Origin: Boseongicola sp.
Lineage (GTDB): Bacteria; Pseudomonadota; Alphaproteobacteria; Rhodobacterales; Rhodobacteraceae
Reading direction: 5' to 3'
Length of the DNA: 64,000 nt
NCBI GenBank assembly: GCA_014075275.1
Contig: CP046179.1
Coordinates: forward strand, 1-64,000
A program made the position numbers and the translations under genes. Under the pieces are notes generated by a model, which saw only the letters and a program-made list of their open reading frames with translations, was not told the origin of the DNA and ran no database searches. Positions 27,507-36,364 of this stretch are shown piece after piece; positions within the stretch are counted from its first letter, which is position 1, and every line of letters starts with the position of its first letter.

Positions 27507-28038
27507 CTAAATTGTTTAACTATCTGAAATTTAACACTAAAAAGTGATACTTTTCGAAACACCCACCAAAATGCCTACCAACTAAGTCTCACTACGTGTT
27601 TCACGTCTTGCTGAGAACCCGTTTCGATATATTCGTTATATGCTTTTATGCCAAAACTAACTCAAGCCAGACCAATATTCTGCAGGTATTTTGGAGTTTC
27701 TGAACATTTCGTTCCAGATGAGATCTTTAGTTGTTTGACATCAGCTTGGAAGGCAGGGTCGTACCAGCACAAAACGCCCGCTCTGCGAATTAGCGCTTAT
27801 TTCATGGGTGTTTCGGCGTCAAGCGAGATGCCAATATCTCCGCAAGATCACAAGTGATGAAGCCGGACATTTGGAACCCCGACGCCCTAATTGGTGCAGA
27901 ACCGTTTGGAGTCCCATGATGCTGTTACACTAACGTTCAACGTTTGCGGATATGGGCGGAATCCGGTCATTCGCTACAGGCGCGAGTGCTCCGATGATGT
28001 CACGCGTAAGCGGCCATTGGAGCTGGTTGTCACTTTGA

Positions 28039-28200
28039 CGTGCAGGCACGTGCCACAACCGCTATCACGAAAGCTTGAACAAGCTAACACCCACCGATGT
28101 CTATCACGGCCGGGGAACGAAAACCCTAAAAATGAGAGAGGAGATCAAGAAACAGACAATCCAGAAACGTCGCTTGCTGCACCAATCCGCTGCCGCCTAA
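28039..28200 (+). pseudogene. IS3-family transposase remnant (C-terminal end)
   Basis: About 53 codons encode the end of an IS3-type OrfB: HNRYHESLNKLTPTDVY, then a Lys/Arg-rich helix (KMREEIKKQTIQKRRLL) and a TAA at 28198. The same end, with differences, is seen in the intact element at 31320-32300 (RYHESLNNVTPADVYFG). A TGA in frame at 28036 and loss of the catalytic core show it is dead. It is a second, older IS3 insertion of a related but distinct element. Confidence 0.8.
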
Positions 28201-28420
28201 ACTCAAACAGAAACCGAACCAGAGCCCCCCCCTATCAAACAGCCCGCTCTTTCCGGAAAACTCTGACGACGGACAGTCGCGAGCATCCGCTTTCAAATTT
28301 TTTTCGGATCTCTACAGATCTGTTGCAATCGGCTACGAGGCTTTGCATTGTTGCTCGTATTCAAAGTAGATTTTATTGTCCGGCCTAGCCGCCGGCGACC
28401 ACGTATAGGAGGTAGCCCGA

Positions 28421-30430
28421 ATGGCATTCACATTGCTTCACAAGAAACTTGATCAGAAAGTTCGCGCCGTGGGGCCGGTTTACGTTGGTCAAGTCCTGGC
28501 ACCGGTTGTTGAGGACGAACGTGGTGGTCGCCATTCGATCGTATTTTTACCTGACAAGAACAATCCCGAATTACGCGCCGCAGGCCGACCCATGCATTTC
28601 TATTTTCTCCCTTCGCGACCTCGATTGGCGAGGGAAGGCGATGGTCATTTCATTTTTCACCTCCAGAAATTCTCTGGAATCATGGACCCCAGCATGAATA
28701 TCGGTGAAAGCGGTTTCTCAGAGTTGGCTGGAGGCGCATTGAGTTTCACTGCCACATTGGCTCCGCCTGACGGGGTCGTTGACAAAGCCTTTGAAGCACT
28801 AAAGGAGATGCTGCCAGCGCAATCTATTGACCATTATATGTGGCGCCCAGGCGGCGGCGCGCGACCTCCCGTTCTTGTGGGACCTGTGCCGCTGAAAGCC
28901 AACAACACCGTTCTGCACAGCATTTCCTTCGAGAATTCGCCAGAAAGTCCGGAAGGGACGAGCAGTGACAATCCCGACGCTTGGGCCTTCGAAGTTCAAG
29001 GCGCCGGTAGTGGAGCGCTAAATGTTCTAGGTGCGAATGCCTTTACGACGATGATGGGCCGTCGTCCGGCGACGTTGTTGTGGGCATCCGCACAGAGCGG
29101 TACGTCGCAGATTGCGATGGAAAATAGCATCCATTACGACGTGTGGCAGTTAGTGACAAAGATCAAGATCGAAGGTGATTGGGAAAAAGTCCGAGATCAT
29201 TTCAGCGCTGGTGCCGAGGGCGGGGTGTCATGGTTCCGCTTCGACACGCAGCGCGAAGTCAACAGCTTGATCGAGTCGGGTGCCGTTACTGTAAAGATCG
29301 ACTTCGGTGCTGGGATGACCAATGCCGAGCGCAAGGCAGACATTGAAAAGGCGGCCGACGCTGTGGCAGACAAAATTTATGCGCTGGTAGAGGCCAAACT
29401 CAAGGAGGCAGGCTCATCGATAGAAGCAGAATCGGCCAAAGCGCCCGATGTCGCTGGCAAAATGGTGAGGGCGTTTAGAAAGAACTTCTGGGTCGGACTC
29501 AGCGTCGGCATCAACTCTCGTAAAGATATCTTTGAAGGCACTTTCACTTACGAAAAAGAAATCAACGAGCAAGTGACTCGGTCGGAAATGCTTTCCAGTC
29601 AAATGGAAGGCCTCTTCGATGAAACATCAAGCAACCAGGACGCGTTCGACCGCTACTTCTCCGAGGTTTTCATGGAAGAAGCCTTCACAAAAATCCACGT
29701 TATTGCCACCGCCAATGCCAATTGGCAAGCCGACGACGGCACCGGTGACCCCATCAATCAATTGAAGGTTCAGGTGGGCTATCCGAATAGCCAGGGGTCG
29801 CTCGACTGGCATCCTACGGCACGCGCTAAAGATGACCTCAATGACGACACATGGTCTGACATGGCGGAAGGCGCGATCTGGAACAAGGCCGCAAAGGACA
29901 AGATCTACGCCTTCGATTTCACCCGCCACGATCAGAGTGATGATGAGGCGGAAACGATCCATGTTCGAAAGACGATCCAGTTTAAGGAAAGCCCCGACAT
30001 CGCAACCAATGAAGTGACCGAGGAATATACAACCGATGATCACATGATCGAGGTGCGCGCGAAGTCGAGTGGTGAACTAATAATCAGTCCGATCAAGATC
30101 GACATGCCTATCGGCTCGGAAGACAAACAGGTCTCTGTGCTGATCCGCGTACGGACCCCGAGATTCGGCGAAAAAACCTATACCATCACCGGGGAAACTG
30201 AAAGAGACATGCGTCAATATAGGGTTTGGTACGCCTCTCCCGATGAGATCGAGTCTTACGAGTATAAGACCGAAGTGACCGTGAAAGGACGCCGGTTCGG
30301 TCAGCGCCCTCTTCGTTGGGAAGGCGATTGGCAAGCTTCGAGTGGCGCAAGCGGCGAATTGCTTGCCAAAATCCCAGAAGTGCCCGAAGATCTTGTGGAA
30401 AAACTGGACGCATACCTCGCTCCGGCCTGA
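28421..30430 (+). CDS. Large unknown protein (669 aa) in the accessory region
   Basis: I do not recognise a family. The start is firm: AGGAGG at 28408 and ATG 28421. The protein has no signal peptide or membrane span. Residues 1-240 are beta-rich with many aromatic residues. Residues about 250-410 are mixed, with a helical stretch (ADIEKAADAVADKIYALVEA) followed by FWVGLSVGINSRKDIFEG and FTYEKEINEQVTRSEML, a pattern of long amphipathic strands. The C-terminal 200 residues are beta sandwich-like, rich in charged residues (QVSVLIRVRTPRFGEKTY). The next gene starts four bases after this stop, so they form one transcript. In layout, beta-rich with a central amphipathic region, it loosely recalls the PASTA protein at 18701. 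Function unknown. Confidence 0.6.
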   Translation: MAFTLLHKKLDQKVRAVGPVYVGQVLAPVVEDERGGRHSIVFLPDKNNPELRAAGRPMHFYFLPSRPRLAREGDGHFIFHLQKFSGIMDPSMNIGESGFSELAGGALSFTATLAPPDGVVDKAFEALKEMLPAQSIDHYMWRPGGGARPPVLVGPVPLKANNTVLHSISFENSPESPEGTSSDNPDAWAFEVQGAGSGALNVLGANAFTTMMGRRPATLLWASAQSGTSQIAMENSIHYDVWQLVTKIKIEGDWEKVRDHFSAGAEGGVSWFRFDTQREVNSLIESGAVTVKIDFGAGMTNAERKADIEKAADAVADKIYALVEAKLKEAGSSIEAESAKAPDVAGKMVRAFRKNFWVGLSVGINSRKDIFEGTFTYEKEINEQVTRSEMLSSQMEGLFDETSSNQDAFDRYFSEVFMEEAFTKIHVIATANANWQADDGTGDPINQLKVQVGYPNSQGSLDWHPTARAKDDLNDDTWSDMAEGAIWNKAAKDKIYAFDFTRHDQSDDEAETIHVRKTIQFKESPDIATNEVTEEYTTDDHMIEVRAKSSGELIISPIKIDMPIGSEDKQVSVLIRVRTPRFGEKTYTITGETERDMRQYRVWYASPDEIESYEYKTEVTVKGRRFGQRPLRWEGDWQASSGASGELLAKIPEVPEDLVEKLDAYLAPA

Positions 30431-30434
30431 ATCC

Positions 30435-31292
30435 ATGCCCTTGGGACAATTTCCAAGTGTTGCTGACAAGGTGGTCAATGGCCGCCTTGTGCCGTCTGCT
30501 CGGTTTAATCTGTCTCCAGCCCGTCTAAAGACCGTCGGACATTTCGGCAAGCTCGCGTCTGAAGTACGTTCGAACATCAACGGTTTGAGTGTCACCCGGA
30601 TCGAGCATCCTATTCTTAGCTCGATCGAACTGGCGACCAACAGCCAAACCCAAACAAATTCGTCACTGCCGGTTCTTGAAACGGGAGATGAAACGATCCT
30701 GAAAGATGCTGTCGACCCGGCATTGCACTGGATTGTTCCAACTATCCGGACGCGTCCACTCTCAGCAGACGACCCAGATGCCTTTCGCGTTCTTTCCGAG
30801 GGGCTGGACGAGCAAGGAAACTCCGTGTTTTCCGCTGTGCTGAGCATACCGATAGAAAGAGTTCCAGACGAAAACGCCCACCAGCTCGCGCAGTCGGAAG
30901 CTTTGAGCAGCGGCGAGCATGTCACAACACGTGATATCGAGATTATCCCCGAAGAGTGCAGGATGCACATCACACACAACGTCGCCGGCGAAATCGAGCG
31001 CATGACGATCAACGGCACTATTACCGACAATGGCCGTCACGCCGAGTTCCATTTACTTGGCAGTGCAATCGCGATCACTTTCGATGCCCTTACGGCAGTG
31101 GGTGAGCGCGGTTTGCAGATCGAAGTGTTCGGACGGTTTGACGCCTACAAGCACGTCACGCCGGACCGGCATGAACAAATCTTCGATAGGTCAGCGCTGG
31201 CCACCAAGGTGGACTTGTCCAAAAGCTTGCTTTCACAAGCCGATCTGTCCGTCGTCAGGGTTTTGGGAACCAAGAGTTGCTTAAACAAGTAA
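30435..31292 (+). CDS. Unknown protein, 3' end replaced by IS3 sequence
   Basis: A 285-residue frame four bases after the previous gene, with ATG 30435 and only a weak ribosome site, as expected for translational coupling. It is beta-rich with no signal peptide. Residues about 185-245 (VTTRDIEIIPEECRMHITHN; MTINGTITDNGRHAEFHLLG) look like a small strand-rich domain. No family is recognised. The IS element's left end probably lies near 31264, so the last nine or so residues and the stop codon come from the insertion sequence and the natural protein was longer. It probably works with the 669-residue protein upstream, if still functional. Confidence 0.5.
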   Translation: MPLGQFPSVADKVVNGRLVPSARFNLSPARLKTVGHFGKLASEVRSNINGLSVTRIEHPILSSIELATNSQTQTNSSLPVLETGDETILKDAVDPALHWIVPTIRTRPLSADDPDAFRVLSEGLDEQGNSVFSAVLSIPIERVPDENAHQLAQSEALSSGEHVTTRDIEIIPEECRMHITHNVAGEIERMTINGTITDNGRHAEFHLLGSAIAITFDALTAVGERGLQIEVFGRFDAYKHVTPDRHEQIFDRSALATKVDLSKSLLSQADLSVVRVLGTKSCLNK

Positions 31293-31319
31293 AGAGTTTG
31301 GCTCGTCTGGTTGATGTTA

Positions 31320-32300
31320 TTATGCGGCGCGCTGTCTGTGATGCAAGCGCCGCGCTTCGAGCGTCTTTCGTTTGATCCTTTCCCGTTGTCTTAGAATGGC
31401 TTTGTCACGCCCGAAGTAGACGTCGGCGGGTGTGACGTTGTTCAGGCTCTCGTGGTAGCGCTTGTGATTGTAGTGATCGACGAAGGCTTCGATCTGGGTT
31501 TCGAGGTCTCCCGGAAGGAAGTAGTTCTCCAATAGGATGCGGTTCTTCAGGGTTTGATGCCACCTCTCGATCTTGCCCTGTGTCTGGGGATGATATGGTG
31601 CGCCCCGAGAATGCTTCATGCCTTTGTCCTGCAGCCATTCAGCCAGATCGCCAGAGACGTAACTGGACCCGTTGTCGCTGAGGAGGCGGGGTTTGTGGAT
31701 GACGTGAACCTGATCGCACCCTGATGCTTGTAGCGCCAAATCCAGGGTGTCCGTCACGTCCTCTGCCCGCATGTTCGTGCAGAGTTTCCACGAGATGATG
31801 TAGCGGCTGTAGTCGTCCAGGATTGTGCTGAGATAGAACCAGCCCCAGCCAAGCACTTTGAGATAGGTGAAGTCGGTTTGCCAAAGCTGGTTGATCGCAG
31901 TGGTCTTGTCTTTGAACTCGTTTGCCGCCTTGAGCACGATAAAGGCCGGGCTGGTGATCAGATCGTGGGCCTTCAGGGCCCGATAGACTGAAGATTCCGA
32001 GACGAAGTAGCGCTCCCGATCCGTGAACGTCACTGCCAGTTCGCGCGGCGACAGCTCCGTCTCCTGCAGCGCCAGCTTGACGACCTTGCGCCGGACTTCG
32101 TCGGGGATGCGGTTCCAGACATGTCTGGGCTTAGGCGCTTGATCCACAAGGCCAGCGTCGCCGCGCTGCCGATACCGATCATACCAACGGTAAAATGTGG
32201 TGCGGGGGATGCCCAGCTTTGCCAATGTTCGACGAGCAGACAAATGCGACCCCTCAACAAGCCGGATGATCTCCAACTTCTCAGATGCAGCATACCTCAT
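31320..32300 (-). CDS. IS3-family transposase OrfB (DDE integrase)
   Basis: 326 residues from ATG 32300, which overlaps the OrfA stop as ATGA. It has an HTH_21-like N-terminal region (ARRTLAKLGIPRTTFYRWYD) and an rve integrase core with the DDE triad: Asp in LWQTDFTYLKV, Asp in RLLSDNGSSYVSG, and Glu in QTQGKIERWHQTLK. It ends with an Arg-rich tail. The frame also continues upstream in phase with an A-run in orfA, so the active transposase is probably an OrfAB fusion made by -1 frameshifting. All catalytic residues are present, so it may be active. Confidence 0.93.
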   Translation of the reverse strand: MRYAASEKLEIIRLVEGSHLSARRTLAKLGIPRTTFYRWYDRYRQRGDAGLVDQAPKPRHVWNRIPDEVRRKVVKLALQETELSPRELAVTFTDRERYFVSESSVYRALKAHDLITSPAFIVLKAANEFKDKTTAINQLWQTDFTYLKVLGWGWFYLSTILDDYSRYIISWKLCTNMRAEDVTDTLDLALQASGCDQVHVIHKPRLLSDNGSSYVSGDLAEWLQDKGMKHSRGAPYHPQTQGKIERWHQTLKNRILLENYFLPGDLETQIEAFVDHYNHKRYHESLNNVTPADVYFGRDKAILRQRERIKRKTLEARRLHHRQRAA

Positions 32301-32671
32301 TCTTGGTCGCCCCCACCGCCGGTCATGCTTTTTTTGAGAAGACGCAGTTCCAGTGTTTGCTCGGCAACGACCTCCTTCAGGTCTCGGGCTTCGCGGCGCA
32401 GGTCCTTGACTTCGTCGGTCGTAGCCGCACGCGCCGTATCTCCAGCAAGCCGCCGTTTGCCAGCTTCCATGAAGTCCTTGGACCATTTGTAGTAGATACC
32501 TTGAGATATTCCCTCACGACGGCACAACTCAGCAATGCTGTCTTCGCCACGCAAGCCATCCAGCACGATCCGGATCTTCTCTTCTGACGAATACTGTTTG
32601 CGCGTCGCCCGTTTGATGTCTTTGACGATCTGCTCGCCAGGGCTCCTGCGAGTTCCAGTTGTCTGTCTCAT
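32297..32671 (-). CDS. IS3-family transposase OrfA (HTH_Tnp_1)
   Basis: 124 residues from the ATG at 32671 (MRQTTGTRRSPGEQIVKDI); a longer frame from 32719 is less likely. It holds a DNA-binding helix-turn-helix (SIAELCRREGISQGIYYKW) and a C-terminal leucine-zipper-like helix (VKDLRREARDLKEVVAEQTL). Near its end, CTC AAA AAA AGC gives a run of seven A followed by G where a -1 shift would enter the OrfB frame as KKHDRRWG, the usual IS3 way of making OrfAB. It binds the terminal repeats. Confidence 0.92.
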   Translation of the reverse strand: MRQTTGTRRSPGEQIVKDIKRATRKQYSSEEKIRIVLDGLRGEDSIAELCRREGISQGIYYKWSKDFMEAGKRRLAGDTARAATTDEVKDLRREARDLKEVVAEQTLELRLLKKSMTGGGGDQE

Positions 32672-32741
32672 GTCCCACTCCTCAGTGGTTACGATGAGCC
32701 AACAACTCTCTCTTATCAAATTAACCTAATTGGACCCATAG

Positions 32742-33125
32742 GCGCTGACTTCAGACATCGACCTCAAAGACGGCAGAGAATTATCTTGGCAATCGGTCAC
32801 AACGGGGAACTTCGCAGGCTTTATCGCTGATCTCAAAGACGGCACATCGGGTGACATCACGCTCAGTACTGCATTGATCAACGAGAGCGTCGCATTGGCC
32901 GACATCGGGTATGAGGACACCGTGCTGGATGCCTCCGATATCCTGCCACGCGGCATCCGCCTGTTTCGTCTGCCCGACGATAACCCCCATACTTCGGTTC
33001 AGATAGAGCGCACGCTGAAACCCCGGTCAGGAAGGGACAACCCGTTCTTCGTGCGCGTGACCTTGGAAGACGGAACACAGGCTTGGTCCAGTCCGATCTA
33101 CGTACTACGTGAAGTCGCAGCCTAG
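32742..33125 (+). pseudogene. C-terminal fragment, DUF3604-like, cut by the IS
   Basis: An open frame of 127 codons begins directly at the IS edge; a TAG lies just before at 32739-32741, and there is no start codon or ribosome site of its own. The end (NPFFVRVTLEDGTQAWSSPIYV) resembles the C-terminus of DUF3604 proteins, which are about 600 residues long and related to phosphoesterases. The missing N-terminal part is not found on the other side of the IS, where an unrelated-looking gene ends, so insertion was probably followed by deletion. The DUF3604 link rests on one motif. Confidence 0.5.
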
Positions 33126-33132
33126 CGTCGAT

Positions 33133-33531
33133 ATGGTGAATCTTTCTCCATTTGACCTAATTATGGGCGCCGCCGCAGCATTCATTCTGCTGGGCGGCAC
33201 GATGTTCCTAAAGACGTTTCGGTTTAGGAGAATGGCCCAACCAGTGGATGCGTTGCTTATCAACGCAGAAGAATATGGTCACATTCGTGAAGACGGCCTC
33301 ATATCATATTGGCTTCACTATGAATATTCTACCTCGGATGGACGCATCATTCTTGTGCGACAATCCTCCTTGCTGCGGCAAAGCCCTCCTGTAGGGACCA
33401 ACCGTACGATGTTTGTCGACCCCAAAAAACCGGAGATACTGCGAGGGCCAGGCGTTCGAGAATACGTGGTGTCAGCGGTGCTCGCACTAACAGGCGTCGT
33501 CATGTTGCTTATGACTATTATTTTGTACTGA
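33133..33531 (+). CDS. DUF3592-like membrane protein
   Basis: A 132-residue protein with membrane segments at both ends (FDLIMGAAAAFILLGGTMFL and VVSAVLALTGVVMLLMTIIL) enclosing a beta domain with YWLHYEYSTSDG and the FVDPKKPEIL motif. This layout is that of DUF3592 proteins, whose function is not known. I chose ATG 33133, seven bases after the upstream stop, over a GTG at 33109 inside the previous frame. It may originally have been co-transcribed with the gene truncated by the IS. Confidence 0.65.
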   Translation: MVNLSPFDLIMGAAAAFILLGGTMFLKTFRFRRMAQPVDALLINAEEYGHIREDGLISYWLHYEYSTSDGRIILVRQSSLLRQSPPVGTNRTMFVDPKKPEILRGPGVREYVVSAVLALTGVVMLLMTIILY

Positions 33532-33764
33532 AAGCGCATGGTGTCTTTGAGGTGCCACAAACCTGTCGGGATCCAGAAACTCTCCCACAACCAAGTTAGG
33601 TTTTCCAATGAGAAAGCAAGGCCAACTTTTATTTTCGACGGATTTATGGATAGCGGACATTTGAGCATGTTGCAGCATCGGTCGAAGTGGGCTCATTGCG
33701 GTCATTCGCTGCGCCTTGCCTGAACAGCGGCAAAGCGGACGGAGCCGCCGTTCGCAACATGCGC

Positions 33765-34457
33765 CTATGCCACTAGTTTTTTCTGAACGGCAAATGGGCT
33801 AAGCCCAAGCCACGTTTGCATCGTACTGGCGATTTTGCGCGAACCAGTGAACTCAAAGCTATCTTTCTCGGCAGTTACGTCAGTTACGCCCATCCAGATT
33901 GCCGTCATCGTCCGAAGGTCAGTCGAAACGTATAAGTCGACCTCAAACCCGGGATCAGCCCAGCAAAGATCAACGTCTCCAGCGGGCTCAATGACCAACC
34001 ACCAATCACGTTTGCTCGGAGGCAGATCATGATACAGAAACTGTATTACGGTCCTAACTTTCGGTAGCGGTTCCGGATTTAGGTTTCGGCGCATGTCCCA
34101 CATCAGAAGCGATGGATCGAGGTTCTTGAGCGACAGGGAAGATTCAACCCATTTCTGGCCCCACATGCCCATTGCAATGACCACCTCGCGAAGGTCTCGG
34201 CCGGACTCGGACAGATGGTATTCGAACACGCCCCGCTCGGTCGGCACAGGTCTTCTTTCAACGATTCCTGCCGCCTCCAAATCCTTGAGCCTCTGTGAGA
34301 GAAGCGTTGGAGACATTTTGGGCACTCCACGACGAAGGTCGTTAAACCTTGTTGAACCCGCAATCAGTTCACGCATTAGAACCATGGTCCATCGGGTGCA
34401 AAGCACCTCTGCGGCCATCGAAAGCGGACAGAATTGTTTGTAACTGGCTTGTGACAT
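33765..34457 (-). CDS. HxlR-family transcriptional regulator
   Basis: 230 residues from ATG 34457 with GGAGG upstream. Residues 1-115 are an HxlR winged helix: the early Cys (YKQFCPLSMAAEVL), RWTMVLMRELIAGSTRFND, and the recognition part PKMSPTLLSQRLKDLEAAG, then the wing GVFEYHLSESGRDL. The extra C-terminal 110 residues resemble an SCP2-like ligand-binding fold (DWWLVIEPAGDVDLCWADPG). Cys10 could sense oxidants or electrophiles as in other HxlR members. It is divergent from a DUF1330 gene, with a large inverted repeat between them, so it probably represses that gene and itself. Confidence 0.88.
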   Translation of the reverse strand: MSQASYKQFCPLSMAAEVLCTRWTMVLMRELIAGSTRFNDLRRGVPKMSPTLLSQRLKDLEAAGIVERRPVPTERGVFEYHLSESGRDLREVVIAMGMWGQKWVESSLSLKNLDPSLLMWDMRRNLNPEPLPKVRTVIQFLYHDLPPSKRDWWLVIEPAGDVDLCWADPGFEVDLYVSTDLRTMTAIWMGVTDVTAEKDSFEFTGSRKIASTMQTWLGLSPFAVQKKLVA

Positions 34458-34510
34458 GGGGCCTCCAACGGCGTTTCTTTTGGACAGCCTAGCCGGTGTA
34501 TCGCGCTTGC

Positions 34511-34552
34511 CTAGTCCAGAAACTGTATTACCCGATCCAGTTTCGTGACTAG
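34511..34552. promoter_or_regulatory. Probable HxlR operator (inverted repeat)
   Basis: CTAGTCCAGAAACTG at 34511-34525 and CAGTTTCGTGACTAG at 34538-34552 form an inverted repeat matching at 13 of 15 positions across a 12-base spacer. It lies between the divergent HxlR and DUF1330 genes, 53 bases from the regulator start. Size and place suit a winged-helix dimer or tetramer site. Regulation is inferred. Confidence 0.65.
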
Positions 34553-34630
34553 AGGCGAGTTGCGGCTTTCGGGCAGGGTTGCTCCATCTGGCGATTCAAT
34601 CTCTGCATCGCCCAACAATGGAGAATCACC

Positions 34631-34957
34631 ATGAGCGTTTATCTAATTACAGACATCAAGATCACCGACGACGGCTGGGTCCCTGAATATGCCACCAACG
34701 TCCACAAGCTGGTCGAAAAGCACGGTGGCAAATACCTATCACGCAGCGGCAATATCGATACACTTGAAGGTGACACCAAGGACAGCACATTGATCGCCAT
34801 TCTTGAATTCCCAACCCGTTCAGCCCTCGACGGATTTGCTGCGGACCCAGAATATGCTCCTTATGGCCAAGCACGTCAGGCGGGCAGCGTCTCAAACTTC
34901 CACGTAATCGACGACACAGATATTGCGGGTGCAATCCCTTACCTCAAGGCAGGATAA
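34631..34957 (+). CDS. DUF1330 family protein
   Basis: A 108-residue protein of the dimeric alpha-beta barrel type. Family marks are IKITDDGWVPEYATNV near the start, HGGKYLSRSGNIDTLEGD in the middle, and FPTRSALDGFAADPEYAPYG in the last third, which together form the DUF1330 pattern. No enzyme activity is established for the family. GGAGAATCACC precedes ATG 34631. The divergent HxlR gene and the inverted repeat between them suggest induction by a small molecule sensed by the regulator. Confidence 0.88.
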   Translation: MSVYLITDIKITDDGWVPEYATNVHKLVEKHGGKYLSRSGNIDTLEGDTKDSTLIAILEFPTRSALDGFAADPEYAPYGQARQAGSVSNFHVIDDTDIAGAIPYLKAG

Positions 34958-35139
34958 ACACATTTCTTCTTGGATCGGGCGCTATTTTGTCCGGTCCACT
35001 TCTGCCAAATGCCAGGATTCATAATGACTGGTCTGGGCTCGAAGCGGACATTCACCCGAATCCAGTCTCCCTCCCTATCTACTTGCCCCCCCGCACCCCC
35101 CTGTCCTAGATAGGCAGGAAGGTAAGAGCAGGAGAGCAC

Positions 35140-36360
35140 ATGCGTCGTGTCGTAATTACTGGGCTGGGGATAATCTCGCCCATCGGGAACAGTGCCGCTG
35201 AGGTGGATGCCAGTCTTCGGGCCGGGAAATCTGGGGTGGTAGCCTCGCCTGAATATGCCGAGCACGGGTTTCGCAGTCAGATCCACGGGATGCCGCAGAT
35301 TGTGCTGGCGGATCATATCGACAAGCGCCAGTTGCGGTTCATGGGGCCGACGGCGGCTTATGCCTATCTTTCGATGGAGCAGGCGATTGCCGATAGCGGG
35401 CTGAGCGAGGATGAGATTTCGAACGAGCGCACCGGGTTGGTTGCAGGCTCGGGCGGGCCATCAACATCGAATTTTTTCACGGCGTTCGACACGGTGATCA
35501 ACAAGGGTGCGCCAAAGCGCATGGGGCCGTTCATGGTGACGCGGTGCATGTCGTCGACTGTTTCGGCCTGTCTGGCGACGCCGTTCAAGATCAAGGGCGT
35601 GAATTACTCGATTACCTCGGCCTGTTCGACCTCGGCGCATTGCATCGGCAATGGGGCCGAGCTGATCCAGATGGGCAAGCAGGACGTTGTGTTTGCTGGT
35701 GGTGGCGAGGAATTGGACTGGACGCTGTCCTGTCTGTTCGATGCCATGGGCGCGATGTCATCGAAGTATAACGACACGCCTGAAAAGGCTGCGCGGGCGT
35801 TTGATGCGACACGGGACGGCTTCGTGATCGGTGGTGGCGGTGGCATGGTTGTGCTGGAAGAGCTGGAGCATGCCAAGGCGCGCGGCGCGAAGATTTACGC
35901 CGAGGTTACGGGCTACGGCGCAACCTCGGATGGCTATGACATGGTGGCCCCCTCGGGTGAGGGTGGCGAGCGGTCGATGCGTCAGGCGGTGGCGACGATT
36001 GGCGACCGGACGGTGGATTACATCAACGCCCACGGCACCTCGACCCCGGTTGGTGATATCACCGAGGTTGAAGCGGTGCGTCGGGTGTTGGGCGAAGATC
36101 ACGCGCCGATTTCCTCAACCAAGTCGATGACGGGCCATTCGCTGGGCGCGACCGGCGTGCATGAGGCGATCTATTCGCTGCTGATGATGGAAGGCGGCTA
36201 TATGGCGCCGTCGATCAACGTCAACGAGTTGGACCCGGCGCTGCGCCCCGAAGAGATTGTGACCGAGACGCGCAATGCCGACCTTGATACAGTTCTGTCC
36301 AACAGCTTTGGCTTTGGCGGCACGAATGCCACGCTGGCGATGAGCAAATATCACGGGTGA
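35140..36360 (+). CDS. fabB: 3-oxoacyl-ACP synthase I
   Basis: A 406-residue beta-ketoacyl-ACP synthase that condenses malonyl-ACP with acyl-ACP and is needed for unsaturated fatty acid elongation. The thiolase-fold catalytic triad is complete: Cys in [12 protein letters not shown], His in [11 protein letters not shown], and His in [11 protein letters not shown], with the Lys of TKSMTGHS. The length is usual for FabB. CAGGAGAG precedes ATG 35140, and fabI follows four bases after the stop. In many relatives a fabA gene lies directly upstream; here that place is taken by DUF1330 and accessory DNA. Confidence 0.95.
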   Translation: MRRVVITGLGIISPIGNSAAEVDASLRAGKSGVVASPEYAEHGFRSQIHGMPQIVLADHIDKRQLRFMGPTAAYAYLSMEQAIADSGLSEDEISNERTGLVAGSGGPSTSNFFTAFDTVINKGAPKRMGPFMVTRCMSSTVSACLATPFKIKGVNYSITSACSTSAHCIGNGAELIQMGKQDVVFAGGGEELDWTLSCLFDAMGAMSSKYNDTPEKAARAFDATRDGFVIGGGGGMVVLEELEHAKARGAKIYAEVTGYGATSDGYDMVAPSGEGGERSMRQAVATIGDRTVDYINAHGTSTPVGDITEVEAVRRVLGEDHAPISSTKSMTGHSLGATGVHEAIYSLLMMEGGYMAPSINVNELDPALRPEEIVTETRNADLDTVLSNSFGFGGTNATLAMSKYHG

Positions 36361-36364
36361 TAAA

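Larger units (their letters stand above)
27019..28420 (+). other. Gene-poor, AT-richer stretch after Rhs
   Basis: About 1.4 kb with no convincing intact gene. The first 330 bases remain GC-rich and hold only fragments of open frame. From about 27350 the A+T content rises sharply. A 69-codon frame at 27648-27857 lacks a ribosome site and recognisable homology. A transposase remnant and a tRNA 3'-end-like stretch, listed separately, lie within it. It reads as a decayed junction left by successive insertions. Confidence 0.6.
31264..32738 (-). mobile_element. IS3-family insertion sequence
   Basis: About 1.47 kb with two overlapping transposase frames on the reverse strand. The likely ends are imperfect inverted repeats: TGGGAACCAAGAG reading inward from 31264, and TGGGTCCAATTAGG reading inward (reverse strand) from 32738, each followed about 35 bases later by TTGGCTC. 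No matching target duplication is visible outside these ends, which suggests that flanking DNA was lost after insertion. End positions are estimates. Confidence 0.75.

Noticed and set aside
27648-27857. Small gene as Rhs immunity protein
   Set aside because: No ribosome binding site, no recognisable domain, and over 600 bases from the toxin; kept only as part of the gene-poor stretch.
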